Below, in pieces: positions 1 through 5,972 of a stretch of 6,450 bases of DNA. The DNA comes from an uncultured Atopobiaceae bacterium (GTDB taxonomy: Bacteria > Actinomycetota > Coriobacteriia > Coriobacteriales > Atopobiaceae), in the NCBI GenBank assembly GCA_905235165.1, contig CAJOKK010000091.1:1-6450 (forward strand), given 5' to 3'. The position numbers and the translations under genes are program-made. Below the pieces are notes generated by a model, which was not told where the DNA came from, ran no database searches, and saw nothing but the letters and a program-made list of their open reading frames with translations. Each line of letters starts with the position of its first letter. The stretch's first letter is position 1.

Positions 1-110
1 CGTTCGTCGCTTCGGCGCGGCAGCTGCGGGACTCGCTCGCTTCGCTCGCTCGGACAAGTCCTCGCTCCCGCCGCGCCTGCGCTCCTCACTGCCGCAGAAC
101 GTTCGCACGG
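1..110. repeat. G+C-rich noncoding block with mirror/tandem repeat and inverted repeats
   Basis: No gene with a ribosome binding site is visible here. Positions 33-41 and 42-50 are two perfect tandem copies of TCGCTCGCT. Positions 32-51 also form a perfect mirror repeat (10 + 10). GGACT (29-33) is complementary to AGTCC (57-61), so the repeat would sit in the loop of a stem. On a larger scale GCGGCAG (17-23) pairs with CTGCCGC (89-95) and CGTTC (1-5) pairs with GAACG (97-101), giving an interrupted foldback of about 100 bases. GAACGTTC (97-104) is itself a palindrome. The block lies downstream of the minus-strand hydrolase gene, a usual place for interspersed intergenic repeats. That it is a dispersed repeat family is inference. 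One minus-strand frame is open here but is Arg/Ser/Glu-rich and has no start signal. Confidence 0.5.
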
Positions 111-159
111 GGCCGCCCGACCTCCGCGCTTCTCTCCCGGATGGGTCAAAAGGGGCTAC

Positions 160-174
160 GGTGACTGGCTCACC
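160..174 (-). terminator. Possible weak hairpin terminator after the DUF2974 gene
   Basis: Read on the minus strand, a 5-bp perfect stem GGTGA/TCACC with a 5-base loop begins a few bases after the stop codon of the hydrolase gene. The U-rich element TTTT comes about 8 bases after the stem, not directly next to it, and the stem is short, so this is at best a weak intrinsic terminator. Nothing else between the gene end and the left edge looks better, apart from the larger G+C-rich foldback further downstream. Confidence 0.3.
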
Positions 175-177
175 CTC

Positions 178-1371
178 TTACCTGAGGTAGCGCTCCCAAC
201 GTGCCATGGTGTCGTTAAACTTTGCGCTGATATCGTCTACCTTATCCACTGCCGCCTGCACCTTCTCCGAGGGAGTCTGCGCAATCTTGGGAGCTGGACC
301 TAACAAGATGGTTGCCGCAAGTTCGGCCGTGCAGGAGAGAAAGAAGTTCCTGTCCTCAGCTGGTAGATTCTTCAGCTGACGCAGCATCGCCCCTGGCGCG
401 GTGCCGCCCAAAGACCCCACCAAACCCGAGAAGGTCACCTCACCGCTCGAACTCAGCAAGCGATAGACAATCTCAACAAAACGCTCCCGCTCGGGTGCCG
501 ACATGCCACGAAGCCAGGCATTGATGCGGGCGGCCTTGCGATATGCATCGTAGCTAAGCGCGGGGGCACGCACGAAGTCGACCCCACTCACCTCCCAGGA
601 ATACGGGTCGTGCTGCAGGATGCCCTTGTGAGAGCTCTGCACGACGACGGGCTCATTCCCCTGGGTTCCCAGAAGCAAGCCAATCAGCGACTCGCCGGGA
701 ATGGTCTTCTCCACAAGCTCCCAGGCGTCAGACCAGGAGGCACTCGAGATGGCCTCGTCAGAAAAACCAGGGCCATCATGGCTATAGCAACGCTGCACGC
801 GCTCACGAACGGACGGTTCGCAGTTCATGGTGGCGAACACGGCCAGGTTTCCTCCCTTGGAATGGCCACCCACCACAAGCGGACCCTCGCATTGCAAGGC
901 CACCGACTCAAGGTAGCCGCGCGCTTCGAGCTGCGCCGGAACGGCATCCCGAAAGGCCATGTTGAAGTCTTCCTTCCAGCCAACAAGCGTGTTGTCTGTT
1001 CCGCGAAATGCCACATAGACCGTGCCATCTGGAAGCCGGAAGGTAACGGCGGCAAATTGGCGTTCGAGCGCCTGGTCAGAGCGGTCTGCGGCAAGGCAAG
1101 CCCGCACCATGGAGAAACGCGGACTGCCCGCGACGGCATCAAGAAGTCGACAGTTGTCATCGCCCTCATCGCAGGCCTGCGCCAACTCCCGACGCGCATC
1201 CGGCAGCCCTAGCTCGCCAAGGGCAATGCCGCGCACACCCTTGGCGGCATGGATCTTCTCGGGAATGGGCAGGTAGGAAAGACAGCTCAAAACCAGGCTA
1301 TCGACTCGACACAGTGGTCGCTCAGCGAAGGACTCCCGATTCGCATAGACATAGTCAACGATATCAACCAT
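178..1371 (-). CDS. DUF2974 (Mbeg1-like) family alpha/beta hydrolase, putative lipase/esterase
   Basis: A 397-residue protein of the DUF2974 group, a branch of alpha/beta hydrolases related to class-3 lipases. The nucleophile elbow is GHSKGGN at residues 169-175, with Ser171 as probable nucleophile. It is preceded by a strand ending in FRGTD (122-126), as in lipases, and followed by HDGPGF (198-203), typical of the family, where the Asp may belong to the triad. SSHKGILQHDPYSW (246-259) supplies candidate catalytic histidines. The C-terminal 130 residues are mostly helical and hydrophilic. There is no signal peptide, so it is probably cytoplasmic or membrane-peripheral. The substrate is unknown. 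The start at 1371 is chosen because GGGAGGGGG lies just upstream of that ATG; an in-frame ATG at 1422 would add 17 residues but lacks a ribosome site and overlaps a candidate -10. The gene follows the acyltransferase after 87 bases, so it may be the last gene of that transcript or have its own promoter. Confidence 0.85.
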   Translation of the reverse strand: MVDIVDYVYANRESFAERPLCRVDSLVLSCLSYLPIPEKIHAAKGVRGIALGELGLPDARRELAQACDEGDDNCRLLDAVAGSPRFSMVRACLAADRSDQALERQFAAVTFRLPDGTVYVAFRGTDNTLVGWKEDFNMAFRDAVPAQLEARGYLESVALQCEGPLVVGGHSKGGNLAVFATMNCEPSVRERVQRCYSHDGPGFSDEAISSASWSDAWELVEKTIPGESLIGLLLGTQGNEPVVVQSSHKGILQHDPYSWEVSGVDFVRAPALSYDAYRKAARINAWLRGMSAPERERFVEIVYRLLSSSGEVTFSGLVGSLGGTAPGAMLRQLKNLPAEDRNFFLSCTAELAATILLGPAPKIAQTPSEKVQAAVDKVDDISAKFNDTMARWERYLR

Positions 1372-1417
1372 AGTGGCACCCCCTCCCCGGCGCGCCTGCG
1401 CCAAGGTATGGCGACTG

Positions 1418-1446
1418 ATCATAGGTGTTGCAGAGTAGTGTACCCA
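1418..1446 (-). promoter_or_regulatory. Candidate promoter for the DUF2974 gene
   Basis: On the minus strand, TATGAT (1423-1418) is one base from the sigma-70-type -10 consensus. Seventeen bases upstream lies TGGGTA (1446-1441), a poor -35 match (3 of 6). Transcription from here would start near 1411 and give a leader of about 40 bases with the strong GGGAGGGGG ribosome site before the ATG at 1371. The -10 overlaps the alternative upstream ATG at 1422, which argues for the shorter protein. The assignment is by eye only. Confidence 0.3.
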
Positions 1447-1458
1447 GTGGGCAGACCG

Positions 1459-2499
1459 TTAAACGAGGTCTTTGATGACGGGAAGACGACGCAGGAGGGC
1501 AACCGACAGCACGGAGCCCAAGAGCGCGACCACAAAGGCTAAGAGCTCGTAGACACCCGGAGGAAAGGCCAAGGGGTCAAGAGTGAGCGCAAGCACATGC
1601 AGGAAGAAGGGATGCACGAGGTAGATTCCAAAGCTGTAGTCGGCAAGGAGCGCCACCAGGGGATAGTCCTCAACAGGGCGCGTGGCAAAGCGCCTCAGCG
1701 CGACAAACACAAGCACGCCATAGGGCGCCACCAGGCAATACTGAGGCAAGGCATACTCGCCATGCCCAAGCGCCTGACAGGTCAGCATCGCGACAAGCGA
1801 GAGGATGCCCATGCCAACCGTGCAAGCGTCAAATCGCAGATACGACCAGGCATACCAGCCAAGAAGGTAGTAGAAGGTAGCCGGCAGCAAAAGCACGCGC
1901 AGCTCTGGAGGCCGGCCCATCGCGCAGAGCACGGTGTTCGTTCCAAGCACCGCGACGTACAGAAACGCGAGCACCCCAGCAAGGCCGCGCTGGTCAAGAC
2001 GGGCCAGCATCTTGCGCAGGACAGGGGTGAGAATATAGAGACCGAGCAGAGCATAGACGTACCAGAGGTGCCCCCAGGACTGCGCGGTCAGCAGCTTCAG
2101 CAGCGCCTCGCCCAGCACGGCAAGCGAGAAGGTACCGTAGTTGAAGACGGCCTCCATCAAGCAGAAGGCAAAGCCAAAGGTTGCGAGCACGCCCAGCATA
2201 CGCACGACATAGCGCCGGATGCGACTGGCGTCCACATCCTTGAGGGGATTGAGCAGCAGGGCACCGGTCACCATGAGAAAGACCGGCACTGCCCAGCGCC
2301 CCAACACGATAGAAAGCGAGCCCTCAACGAAGGCCCGCACGAAGCCAAAGGAGGCACGGCCCACGTCTTCCCACAGCATGACGTAGACGTGAAGCGCAAC
2401 GATGGAAACGCAGCCGAGCGCACGTGCCCACTCAAAGCAGGCGATGCGCGAGCTGCGTTCCCCTTGCGATCCTTGCGCCTGGGAGGGACTGCTAGGCAT
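1459..2499 (-). CDS. Acyltransferase-3 family integral membrane protein (OafA/WecH-like)
   Basis: A 346-residue polytopic membrane protein with about ten hydrophobic helices, the usual length for acyltransferase family 3 (PF01757). These enzymes transfer acetyl or other acyl groups to cell-surface sugars or lipids. Visible hallmarks: the first helix carries ALHVYV with His37, the position of the family's conserved essential histidine, after a short charged N-terminus. WAVPVFLMVTGALLL (69-83) matches the helix 2-3 motif. HLWYVYALLGLYILTPVL (144-161) is typical of WecH-like members. SFGIYLVHPFFL (289-300) is the usual late-helix motif. The start at 2499 has AAGGAAGGGA upstream, and its ATG overlaps the asp23 stop (ATGCCTAG, 8 bp shared), implying translational coupling. 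An upstream in-frame ATG at 2592 would give a 31-residue Arg-rich extension lying inside asp23, and is rejected. The acceptor is unknown; context suggests an envelope component. Confidence 0.85.
   Translation of the reverse strand: MPSSPSQAQGSQGERSSRIACFEWARALGCVSIVALHVYVMLWEDVGRASFGFVRAFVEGSLSIVLGRWAVPVFLMVTGALLLNPLKDVDASRIRRYVVRMLGVLATFGFAFCLMEAVFNYGTFSLAVLGEALLKLLTAQSWGHLWYVYALLGLYILTPVLRKMLARLDQRGLAGVLAFLYVAVLGTNTVLCAMGRPPELRVLLLPATFYYLLGWYAWSYLRFDACTVGMGILSLVAMLTCQALGHGEYALPQYCLVAPYGVLVFVALRRFATRPVEDYPLVALLADYSFGIYLVHPFFLHVLALTLDPLAFPPGVYELLAFVVALLGSVLSVALLRRLPVIKDLV
2492..2499 (-). promoter_or_regulatory. 8-bp stop/start overlap coupling asp23 and the acyltransferase gene
   Basis: On the minus strand ATGCCTAG holds the acyltransferase start codon (2499-2497) and the asp23 stop codon TAG (2494-2492) in different frames. 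The acyltransferase ribosome site AAGGAAGGGA lies inside the last codons of asp23. Ribosomes finishing asp23 would therefore be placed to reinitiate on the acyltransferase message. This is the strongest evidence that the two are co-transcribed. Confidence 0.7.
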
Positions 2500-3106
2500 C
2501 CGTCCCTTCCTTGGACTCCTCAGACGTGCCCTCGAGCAGCGGAGTCTCGGCAGAGTTCTCAGCATGCTCCTCCTCGTTGCGACGCTCTGCAATTTCCTCT
2601 GCGGTCAGCACGTCTTCAATGCGCAGGTTGACTCCGGCAACCTGCAAGCCCGTCATGCCCGTTACCTGCTTGGTGATGGCCTTCTTTACATCCTCGAAAA
2701 CCTGCGGGGCGAAGGAGCCGTACTCGATCAACACCGCAACGTTCACCTTCACGGAGCTCTCGGGAGTGACTTCAACGGTAACGCCCTTGCGCGTGTCACC
2801 GGCGCCGAAGGTCTCCTGGATGCGATTGATGAAGCCGCCCTTCATACCCACCACGCCCGGCACGCTGCGCATGGCAATGGCAACGATCTTCTCGATAACG
2901 CCGTTGGAGAAGGTCAGCGAGTCCTCCGACTCAAGGTCATCATCTTCGTCAACGATAGTGACGTCGGCAGAAGCCTGGTCGGCGGCCTTCGTCTCGACCT
3001 CAGCCGACTCTGCCTTCTTGCTGGCAGCGTTTGCCTTGCCGGCAGCCTGCTTAGCGTCATCCGAGTTGGCGACGGCAGTTTCTTTCTTGTCCTGACTGGC
3101 AGCCAT
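2492..3106 (-). CDS. Asp23/Gls24 family envelope stress response protein
   Basis: A 204-residue protein with an Asp23 domain (PF03780) at about residues 63-168. The N-terminal helix FSNGVIEKIVAIAMRSVPGV (66-85) ends in the family VPGV turn. VTVEVTPESSVKVNVAVLIE (109-128) is the central hairpin. The segment 129-166, with FEDVKKAITKQVTGMTGL and GVNLRIEDV, is the final helix and strand. The first 60 residues are Ala/Lys/Glu-rich and then strongly acidic (DEDDD at 53-57); the last 35 are also acidic. There is no membrane segment: in S. aureus, Asp23 is abundant, polymerises and is held at the membrane by AmaP, and loss of it triggers cell-wall stress. The ATG at 3106 follows a near-perfect AAGGAGG at 6-base spacing. 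A longer frame reaching 3259 runs into the DUF2273 gene and its extra residues look unlike this family. It is preceded 28 bases away by the DUF2273 gene, and its stop overlaps the acyltransferase start. Confidence 0.92.
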   Translation of the reverse strand: MAASQDKKETAVANSDDAKQAAGKANAASKKAESAEVETKAADQASADVTIVDEDDDLESEDSLTFSNGVIEKIVAIAMRSVPGVVGMKGGFINRIQETFGAGDTRKGVTVEVTPESSVKVNVAVLIEYGSFAPQVFEDVKKAITKQVTGMTGLQVAGVNLRIEDVLTAEEIAERRNEEEHAENSAETPLLEGTSEESKEGTDA

Positions 3107-3134
3107 GGTCAGCCTCCTTGCTGGCGCAGCGCGC

Positions 3135-3572
3135 CTATCGATTCTTCTTGAACAGTGAACGCACGGCGACTTCAAAACGGTCGTCGCCATCGAGATACCT
3201 GCCCACGAGCGTACCCACGAACATGCAGACCGCAATGAAGAAGGTCGTCTGGGCCCCAACTATGAGCACGAGAAGGGCAAAGATGAGGCCGAGAAGGGTG
3301 CAGATGATGGTGTGCTCGTAACCCGGAAAGCGACTCAGCAGTCGAGATAGCGACAGCCGCTTTCCACCGGCTTCCGTAGGGGTCGGCTCTTGCTTGGGAG
3401 CATTCGAAGCCGCCTCGCTCGCAGAAGCTGTCTGAGATGACGCTTTTTCTTGTTGCGGGGAAGCCGATGCGGGAGCGTTGGCAGCCTTAGCAGTTTCCTT
3501 GCCAGCCTGGGCGACAGCGCTCTCCTGCACCTCCGACTCGATTTGCACCTTAGGTGGCTTACTCTGTGCCAT
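3135..3572 (-). CDS. DUF2273 family small integral membrane protein with long disordered N-terminus
   Basis: A 145-residue protein. The C-terminal 60 residues match DUF2273 (PF10031): two closely spaced hydrophobic helices (about 88-107 and 109-125) joined by a short turn, then GRYLDGDDRFEVAVRSLFKK (124-143), whose LDGD and following amphipathic helix are the family signature. Typical family members are only about 60-80 residues. Here about 85 extra Ala/Ser/Gln/Glu-rich residues precede the first helix, with a basic patch KRLSLSRLLSRF (71-82) next to the membrane. DUF2273 genes usually sit between amaP and asp23 and probably help hold Asp23 at the membrane, though the molecular role is not established. 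The ATG at 3572 lies 2 bases after the AmaP stop; GAGAAG upstream is only a moderate ribosome site, so translation is probably coupled to the upstream gene. Confidence 0.87.
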   Translation of the reverse strand: MAQSKPPKVQIESEVQESAVAQAGKETAKAANAPASASPQQEKASSQTASASEAASNAPKQEPTPTEAGGKRLSLSRLLSRFPGYEHTIICTLLGLIFALLVLIVGAQTTFFIAVCMFVGTLVGRYLDGDDRFEVAVRSLFKKNR

Positions 3573-3574
3573 GG

Positions 3575-4390
3575 CTACTTCTCACTTTCGTCGGAAGCGT
3601 CCGAGCTTGCCGAATCCTTTGGCAAGGGAACGGACACGGTAATGTCAGACGGCATCGGCACCGTGATATCCGAAGATGTCGGCTCCTCCTCTTGCTCGGC
3701 GGAATCGTCGGAGGCATCTTCCGTGGCATCAACGGAGCTACTAGGCGCATCGTCCACGTCAGTCACATCGGCAAGATCGGTCACGTCAATCGTGCTGGTT
3801 GGCAAGCTTATCGAGCTGGACTGGCCCGTCATGTCAAGGTTGCTGGACGCAATCAGGTCGTCCAAGCTGGGATCGTAGGACGAGGGCTCAACGAACTCGA
3901 GCTTGATGCGCTCGATAGACGAGCCGCAGATCTGGGACAAGCCCCTCATCAGGCGATCATGAAGAAGCGGGCCCTCAAGAGTCACATCCACGGGATGCGC
4001 AGGACGCACGCGCACGAAAACGCGCACCTTGCTCGGAGACTTCACAGACACCGAGACCTTATCCGCTGAGTATGCCCCGTCCTGCTCGACAATATGGGCA
4101 GCCTGCGAGGAGATGGCAGCCGTACTTACCGTGACTTCATCTCCCGTTGTCTTGCAAACCAAGACAGACTTGAGGGGGCTCGGCGTGAAGAGTGCCCGAA
4201 GAAACTCGAAGAGAAGGCCGGCAAAAGCAATGACCGTGGCAACGGCAACCGTCGTGAAATACCAGTCTTGCGACAGCATCAGCGTTGCTTCTCTCGTCCA
4301 CGGACCAACCCACGGCAGCGAGAGGGCGGCCAGGGAAATAACCCCTGATAGTCCGAAGAAGAACAGGGCCAAGCGTCTCATAGTACCCAT
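3575..4390 (-). CDS. amaP: AmaP-like alkaline shock response membrane anchor protein
   Basis: A 271-residue protein with the AmaP layout. An N-terminal helix (about 5-26) and a second helix (43-68) form a membrane hairpin, ending in FEFLRALF at the cytoplasmic face. An Asp23-like soluble segment follows at 75-172, including EVTVSTAAISSQAAHIVEQ (85-103) and VRVFVRVRPAHPVDVTLEG (122-140). The last 100 residues form an acidic Ser/Asp/Glu-rich tail with repeated SSSDxxDD-type stretches and no predicted fold; the staphylococcal protein lacks such a long tail. In S. aureus, AmaP anchors Asp23 to the membrane. The ATG at 4390 is preferred because GGGAG lies 8 bases upstream; the ATG at 4381 is in frame but badly spaced. 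It is the first gene of the minus-strand operon; its stop is 2 bases from the next start. The amaP name rests on layout, topology and neighbours, since sequence conservation in this family is low. Confidence 0.78.
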   Translation of the reverse strand: MGTMRRLALFFFGLSGVISLAALSLPWVGPWTREATLMLSQDWYFTTVAVATVIAFAGLLFEFLRALFTPSPLKSVLVCKTTGDEVTVSTAAISSQAAHIVEQDGAYSADKVSVSVKSPSKVRVFVRVRPAHPVDVTLEGPLLHDRLMRGLSQICGSSIERIKLEFVEPSSYDPSLDDLIASSNLDMTGQSSSISLPTSTIDVTDLADVTDVDDAPSSSVDATEDASDDSAEQEEEPTSSDITVPMPSDITVSVPLPKDSASSDASDESEK

Positions 4391-4447
4391 TCGTCACGCT
4401 CCCAAAGATTATGCGGAGGCTCCCTCCCCAACACGTGCTCTATTAGG

Positions 4448-4475
4448 ATACCCTTTATCGCCGCTCTGCTCACCC
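4448..4475 (-). promoter_or_regulatory. Candidate sigma-B-like promoter of the amaP-DUF2273-asp23 operon
   Basis: The minus strand has GGGTG (4475-4471), a 17-base spacer and GGGTAT (4453-4448). GGGTAT is the canonical sigma-B -10; the upstream element matches the actinobacterial GGTTT-type -35 only at 3 of 5 positions. The -10 lies 57 bases before the amaP ATG. In S. aureus, asp23 is a classical sigma-B target, which makes the match suggestive. A housekeeping -10 such as TATCCT (4450-4445) overlaps the same place and cannot be excluded. Confidence 0.3.
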
Positions 4476-4519
4476 GATTATGAAGCATTTACCAGTGGCT
4501 CATTCTGCCCACAAGCAGC

Positions 4520-4551
4520 TTGAATCTGCTCTAAAATTGTCCTGTTATATG
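4520..4551 (+). promoter_or_regulatory. Candidate promoter of the plus-strand membrane protein gene
   Basis: TTGAAT (4520-4525) resembles a -35. Two -10 candidates follow: TAAAAT (4532-4537), a 5-of-6 match but too close to pair with that -35, and TATATG (4546-4551), preceded by TG to make an extended -10, with a rather long 20-base spacer. Either would give a short leader before the ribosome site AAAGG (4556-4560), which lies 8 bases before the ATG at 4569. The exact pairing is uncertain. Confidence 0.35.
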
Positions 4552-4568
4552 AATGAAAGGCAAGAAGC

Positions 4569-5972
4569 ATGGATTTAAGCAGCAACGACGGATACGGCTG
4601 GTCGTACGACGGCTTTTCTCGAGACGACGAGAGCCTAACCGACGCCGCCAGGACCTCCGAGCGAGCATACAGGCCCAAGCACTGCACTCCTAGCAGCAAT
4701 GCATCCCAACAGGAAAGCTTCACCGAAAGCGCCGCTCCTGCCAAGAGCCGCACACGACGCTCCTCCTTCAGCAGCGAATACACCGGCTCAACGGGAAACT
4801 ATTCCTACATCTTTGAAGAGGAGCGCGAACGCGCTGCTGCAGAGCGGAGAAAGCGCAAGCGCGCTCGTCATTCCAGCAACTCCTTCAGGGAGAACTCGCC
4901 GTATCACTACAACAGCCCCTTCTCCTTTACTTCAACGGATTCTGCCCCTGAAACGGCACGTGACATCCCGCTCGTGACCCCTCCGCAACCCGTAGTTACC
5001 GCAACTAGTCCGACGAGTACCGTCAGCTCGGGCAATACGGACATCTTTTGCCAGGACCTGCTTTCGAGCATCAAGACGCCTGCCAGGCGTAGCGTCCAAG
5101 GGCAGATTGCGGTTGACAACGAGTCAATCGAAGATCCGTTTGCGCCGAAACGTGAACTGGCTGAAGGGCAGATTGCCGAGGTAGAAGAGCTGGACAAGGA
5201 GCAAGGCGGCGAGATGTCCGTCTTCGAGGTCCTGCGTCCATCGCAGCAGGGCGCTGTCGACGTTGCCGACGTCGACGACATCAGCTCGCCGTTGCAGGAT
5301 AACCCCACTCCCCTTATTCCCGTGCAGAGTTCTGAGCCCGGTCGCGTACCGCGTATTCCCAGCGCTACGCTCGATAACGACTTCCCGTTTGCCGCTCCAT
5401 CAAACCCGGCGAGCGGAGTTACCCTGGCCTCAGAGCCCGCTCTGGCTGGAGGAGATACGAACGACCGTGGATATGTCTACGGCCTAAACCAACCGATCGA
5501 ACGCAGTCCAAAGCGTTTTTTCCTTTTTGGCAAACAACGAAATAAGGGAGCCGGAGGAGCAAACAAGTCCGTAGCCCCCATGCCCATTGCGAATTCCAAT
5601 TCCAATGGTTCATCTGACGAGACTCCGGATTCGGAGGCGAGCGACGACCCTCACGTCGAACCTCCCTCCCCATCTGAGTTCGAGACAGTTCCCAGCTCGC
5701 TTCCGAGGCCTACCTCTGATTCCGACCACGATTCGGACTCTAACCAAACGGATGCCACCAAAGCAGACGAGAAACCTGAGGATATGGGCGAGACCACATC
5801 GGATTCCGACGCCGAGACCACAACGGAAGCCGATACCAAGGTAGCCCCAAACTCCGAAGCCGAGGACGAGCCGGCACCTACGATGCGGCTCTGGAATCTG
5901 AAACTGAAGCAGCCTCGGAACCCAAGGTCAAGACCACTCCGGAACCCAGCTCCGAGGCCACTTCAAGGCTAG
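4569..5972 (+). CDS. Long disordered N-terminal part of a single-pass membrane protein, interrupted by a frameshift
   Basis: The frame encodes 467 residues, but only about the first 437 look native. No known domain is recognised. The composition is dominated by Ser, Pro, Thr, Asp, Glu and Asn. A short Tyr/Trp/Asp-rich start is followed by a charged helical stretch EEERERAAAERRKRKRARHS (82-101), then proline-rich and acidic segments. SPKRFFLFGK (314-323), encoded by T6 and T5 tracts, is a lone hydrophobic/basic patch. Beyond about 345 come runs of SDSD/EAE-type acidic repeats. The ATG at 4569 has AAAGG 8 bases upstream. From about 5880 the frame turns Arg/Pro/Leu-rich (the last 30 residues) and stops at 5970-5972, while the -1 frame carries on the acidic linker. 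The real product is most likely this segment joined to the downstream one. It is divergent from the Asp23 operon; function is unknown. Confidence 0.72.
   Translation: MDLSSNDGYGWSYDGFSRDDESLTDAARTSERAYRPKHCTPSSNASQQESFTESAAPAKSRTRRSSFSSEYTGSTGNYSYIFEEERERAAAERRKRKRARHSSNSFRENSPYHYNSPFSFTSTDSAPETARDIPLVTPPQPVVTATSPTSTVSSGNTDIFCQDLLSSIKTPARRSVQGQIAVDNESIEDPFAPKRELAEGQIAEVEELDKEQGGEMSVFEVLRPSQQGAVDVADVDDISSPLQDNPTPLIPVQSSEPGRVPRIPSATLDNDFPFAAPSNPASGVTLASEPALAGGDTNDRGYVYGLNQPIERSPKRFFLFGKQRNKGAGGANKSVAPMPIANSNSNGSSDETPDSEASDDPHVEPPSPSEFETVPSSLPRPTSDSDHDSDSNQTDATKADEKPEDMGETTSDSDAETTTEADTKVAPNSEAEDEPAPTMRLWNLKLKQPRNPRSRPLRNPAPRPLQG
5098..5176 (+). repeat. 13-bp in-frame direct repeat
   Basis: AAGGGCAGATTGC occurs at 5098-5110 and again at 5164-5176, exactly 66 bases (22 codons) apart and in the same reading frame, encoding GQIA twice inside the disordered region. 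The flanking codons differ but keep an acidic character (VDNESIEDPF and EVEELDKEQ), which suggests an old internal duplication that has diverged. Confidence 0.6.

Larger units (their letters stand above)
4391..4568. promoter_or_regulatory. Divergent intergenic region between the amaP-asp23 operon and the plus-strand membrane protein gene
   Basis: 178 bases, visibly richer in A+T than the genes around it, carrying the promoters of both divergent units. For the minus strand the clearest element is GGGTAT (4453-4448), identical to the sigma-B-type -10, with GGGTG (4475-4471) 17 bases further upstream. For the plus strand see the separate entry. CACGTG (4432-4437) is a palindrome but isolated. 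A 36-codon minus-strand frame (4488-4378) ends on the amaP start region but has no ribosome site. No RNA gene or riboswitch-like fold is recognised. Confidence 0.5.

Noticed and set aside
32..51. Mirror repeat as a CRISPR repeat or triplex-forming tract
   Set aside because: There is no repeat-spacer periodicity, and the tract contains G on the pyrimidine strand, so it is not a pure homopurine-homopyrimidine mirror.
610..1212. 200-codon plus-strand open frame antisense to the hydrolase
   Set aside because: The minus strand carries the GHSKGG hydrolase with coherent motifs; this is a complementary-frame shadow.
1597..2631. 344-codon plus-strand open frame
   Set aside because: It lies antisense to the well-supported acyltransferase and asp23 genes. 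Its composition is Arg/His/Gln-rich with no domain or membrane segment, and its openness follows from the G+C-rich codon use of the opposite strand.
2402..3151. 249-codon plus-strand open frame antisense to asp23
   Set aside because: The opposite strand encodes a clear Asp23 domain with a near-perfect ribosome site; this frame shows no family motif and spans two genes.
4378..4488. 36-residue minus-strand small open frame ending on the amaP start region (possible leader peptide)
   Set aside because: Its TGA overlaps the ATG at 4381, which could imply coupling, but there is no Shine-Dalgarno before its own ATG and the better amaP start at 4390 has its own ribosome site.
4478..4783. 101-codon minus-strand open frame across the divergent promoter and start of the plus-strand gene
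   Set aside because: It is antisense to the N-terminal coding region, ends in the intergenic region, and lacks a convincing ribosome site; no family resemblance.
5516..5528. T6 and T5 tracts as a possible phase-variable switch
   Set aside because: Both sides of the tracts remain in the same native frame and the tracts are short; the actual frame break lies about 350 bases further on.
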